From: an uncultured Desulfobacterales bacterium
GTDB taxonomy: Bacteria; Desulfobacterota; Desulfobacteria; Desulfobacterales; JAFDCJ01
DNA length: 14,223 nucleotides
Reading direction: 5' to 3'
Assembly: GCA_945787595.1 (NCBI GenBank)
Contig: CALZJV010000084.1
Span: 1 to 14,223, forward strand
A program made the position numbers and the translations under genes. Positions 12,864 through 14,223 of the stretch are shown here, piece by piece (the stretch's first letter is position 1; each line of letters begins with the position of its first letter). Below the pieces are notes generated by a model. It was not told the DNA's origin, did no database searches, and saw only the letters and a list, made by a program, of their open reading frames with translations.

Positions 12864-14036
12864 TCAGTCAACTATTCTGGCCTCATGCCACTTCCATCCT
12901 ATCTTGACCGGCTGGTTGCGGGCAAAAATCTCATCCGCATTTTTTGTTCGTGTTCGGTTGGAGTATTTCACGGTTAATTTCTGGTCGTCCGAAATTTTGA
13001 CCTCATAGCGGTCCAAATCACCGATATAGATATGCGCGCTGATAACGCCGTCGAGGCTGTTCCATTCGCCGGGCGATTCTTCAAAACCGGAATTGAAATC
13101 CAATTTGACTGAAATAAAATGTAACTTTTCAGGGCGGACGGCGATGCAGACCCGGGCGCCCACGACCAGATCTTTCTCCTTCGGAATCTTGAATTGATTG
13201 CCGTGGTCTGAAGCAATATGGTAAGCATCTGGATCTTCGCGGGTTACCCGTCCTTGAAGGAAATTGGTCTCGCCGATAAAGCCGGCCACAAAACGGTTTG
13301 CAGGAAGCTCGTACAGATCTTTAGGGGTGCCGATTTGCTCCACGCGGCCCTGATTCATCACGACGATGCGATCGGACATGGTGAGCGCTTCGGATTGATC
13401 GTGGGTTACGTAAATGGTCGTAATGTGGAGTCTTTCCTGAATCGACTTGATTTCCAATTGCATGGCTTCTCTGAGATTTTTATCCAGCGCTCCCAGCGGC
13501 TCATCCATCAACAAGATGGGCGGTCTAAATACCAGGGCTCGTGCCAAGGCCACGCGCTGCTGCTGACCGCCGCTTAACTGTTTGGGGTAGCGGTTTCCGA
13601 ACTCGGCCAAATGGACCAGATCGAGGGCATCGCGCACTTTAGCTTTAATATCATTGGCATCAAGTTTTCTCATTTTAAGCGGAAAGGCAATGTTTTCTGC
13701 GATCGTCATATGGGGGAAGAGGGAATAGTTCTGAAAGACGATACCCAGGTTTCTCTTGTTGGCGGGCTTTGAGATAATGGATTCGTCTCCGATGCGGATG
13801 TCTCCTGCCGTCGGAAAGATGAAACCGGCTACGAGCATCAGCGTTGTGGTCTTGCCTGATCCGCTGGGACCCAGGAAAGTGATGAATTCACCTTTTCGAA
13901 TATTAATCGAAAAGTTGTTTAAAGCAACGAAATCGCCGTATTTCTTGGTTAAATTCTCTAAACGAATTTCGGCGGCACTGCTTGAAATCTGACCTGCCAG
14001 ATTTTCTTCACGCTTGGGAGAGTTGGGTAGCCTCAT
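12864..14036 (-). CDS. ABC transporter ATPase, PotA-like
   Basis: A 390-residue ATPase of the polyamine/iron importer group. Walker A GPSGSGKTT is at residues 56-64, the Q-loop Gln at 102, signature LSGGQQQR at 154-161, Walker B ILLMDEP at 174-180, D-loop GALD, and H-loop His212 in VTHDQSEAL. The C-terminal third is a TOBE-type regulatory domain (VRPEKLHF and following), as in PotA. The first 20 residues form a short extension not needed for the fold. AGGG lies 7 nt before the ATG at 14036. It is the first gene of the importer operon and energises transport for the two permeases. Just past its 3' end is a perfect 12-bp palindrome, ACTGATATCAGT (12857-12868), overlapping the stop codon. Confidence 0.92.
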   Translation of the reverse strand: MRLPNSPKREENLAGQISSSAAEIRLENLTKKYGDFVALNNFSINIRKGEFITFLGPSGSGKTTTLMLVAGFIFPTAGDIRIGDESIISKPANKRNLGIVFQNYSLFPHMTIAENIAFPLKMRKLDANDIKAKVRDALDLVHLAEFGNRYPKQLSGGQQQRVALARALVFRPPILLMDEPLGALDKNLREAMQLEIKSIQERLHITTIYVTHDQSEALTMSDRIVVMNQGRVEQIGTPKDLYELPANRFVAGFIGETNFLQGRVTREDPDAYHIASDHGNQFKIPKEKDLVVGARVCIAVRPEKLHFISVKLDFNSGFEESPGEWNSLDGVISAHIYIGDLDRYEVKISDDQKLTVKYSNRTRTKNADEIFARNQPVKIGWKWHEARIVD

Positions 14037-14223
14037 GGTGTATCCCTTTTAAAAACATCATGAAGGTTGTCTATCAGGAATCAAAACCGAATTCAATTAG
14101 CTTTTGGTGGTTAAATGAGGGGTCGGGGAGTTTCTCAGAGCCGACCCGCTGCATGGATAATCGCCACCGAAACCGCATGAACTCGACCCTAAGGCCTCGT
14201 AATGAATGAACAGTAATCAAAAT
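14037..14223 (-). other. Upstream region of the transporter operon
   Basis: No gene is visible in this 187-nt stretch. A stem pairs GGGTCGG (14120-14126) with CCGACCC (14141-14147), with a smaller GAG/CTC stem in the loop. On the minus strand TTGATT, followed after 16 nt by CATGAT, could be a weak promoter, but the match is poor. The candidate operator found upstream of the SDR gene is not repeated here, so shared control by the TetR protein is not supported by sequence. Confidence 0.35.

Overview
This looks like a catabolic island from a Gram-negative bacterium, with coding sequence of roughly even GC content. A SecA-type signal peptide on a periplasmic binding protein, sigma70-like promoter elements and strong Shine-Dalgarno sites support a proteobacterial-type host. 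Several intergenic repeats resemble dispersed repeats I associate with Desulfobacterota (Desulfobacterales) genomes. That placement is from memory and cannot be confirmed here.

Layout. (1) Positions 1-540: AT-rich non-coding DNA, then the 3' remnant of a metallo-beta-lactamase-fold hydrolase. (2) 568-1206, minus strand: a BetI-like TetR repressor. (3) 1207-1503: a divergent control region with a TTGACA-17-TATAGT promoter whose -10 box lies inside a 20-bp near-palindrome, the best candidate operator. (4) 1504-9636, plus strand: SDR oxidoreductase, a truncated second SDR, a guanidinobutyrase/agmatinase-type ureohydrolase, a HemL-like class III aminotransferase, a ThDP enzyme resembling 2-ketoarginine decarboxylase (AruI), an Ldh_2-family dehydrogenase and a LarA-like (DUF2088) protein. 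(5) 9637-9914: a long imperfect palindrome between convergent operons. (6) 14036-9915, minus strand: a complete polyamine/opine-type ABC importer in the order ATPase, binding protein, permease, permease.

How the genes may work together (inference). Import of a cationic guanidino compound by the ABC system would feed an arginine-derived route. The LarA-like protein would interconvert 2-hydroxy-acid stereoisomers, and the Ldh_2 enzyme would oxidise the 2-hydroxy acid to a 2-oxo acid. If that acid is 2-ketoarginine, the AruI-like enzyme would decarboxylate it to 4-guanidinobutyraldehyde. After oxidation to guanidinobutyrate, the ureohydrolase would release urea and GABA, and the aminotransferase would remove the amine. 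The substrate that best fits all enzymes is argininate (2-hydroxy-5-guanidinopentanoate), for which I know no described dedicated operon. No aldehyde dehydrogenase of the KauB type and no LarB/C/E cofactor genes are present.

The gaps between the catabolic genes (about 60 to 450 bp) are unusually long for an operon. Several are filled with repeats and one gene relic, suggesting assembly or erosion by recombination. No rRNA, tRNA, CRISPR array or transposase gene was seen.
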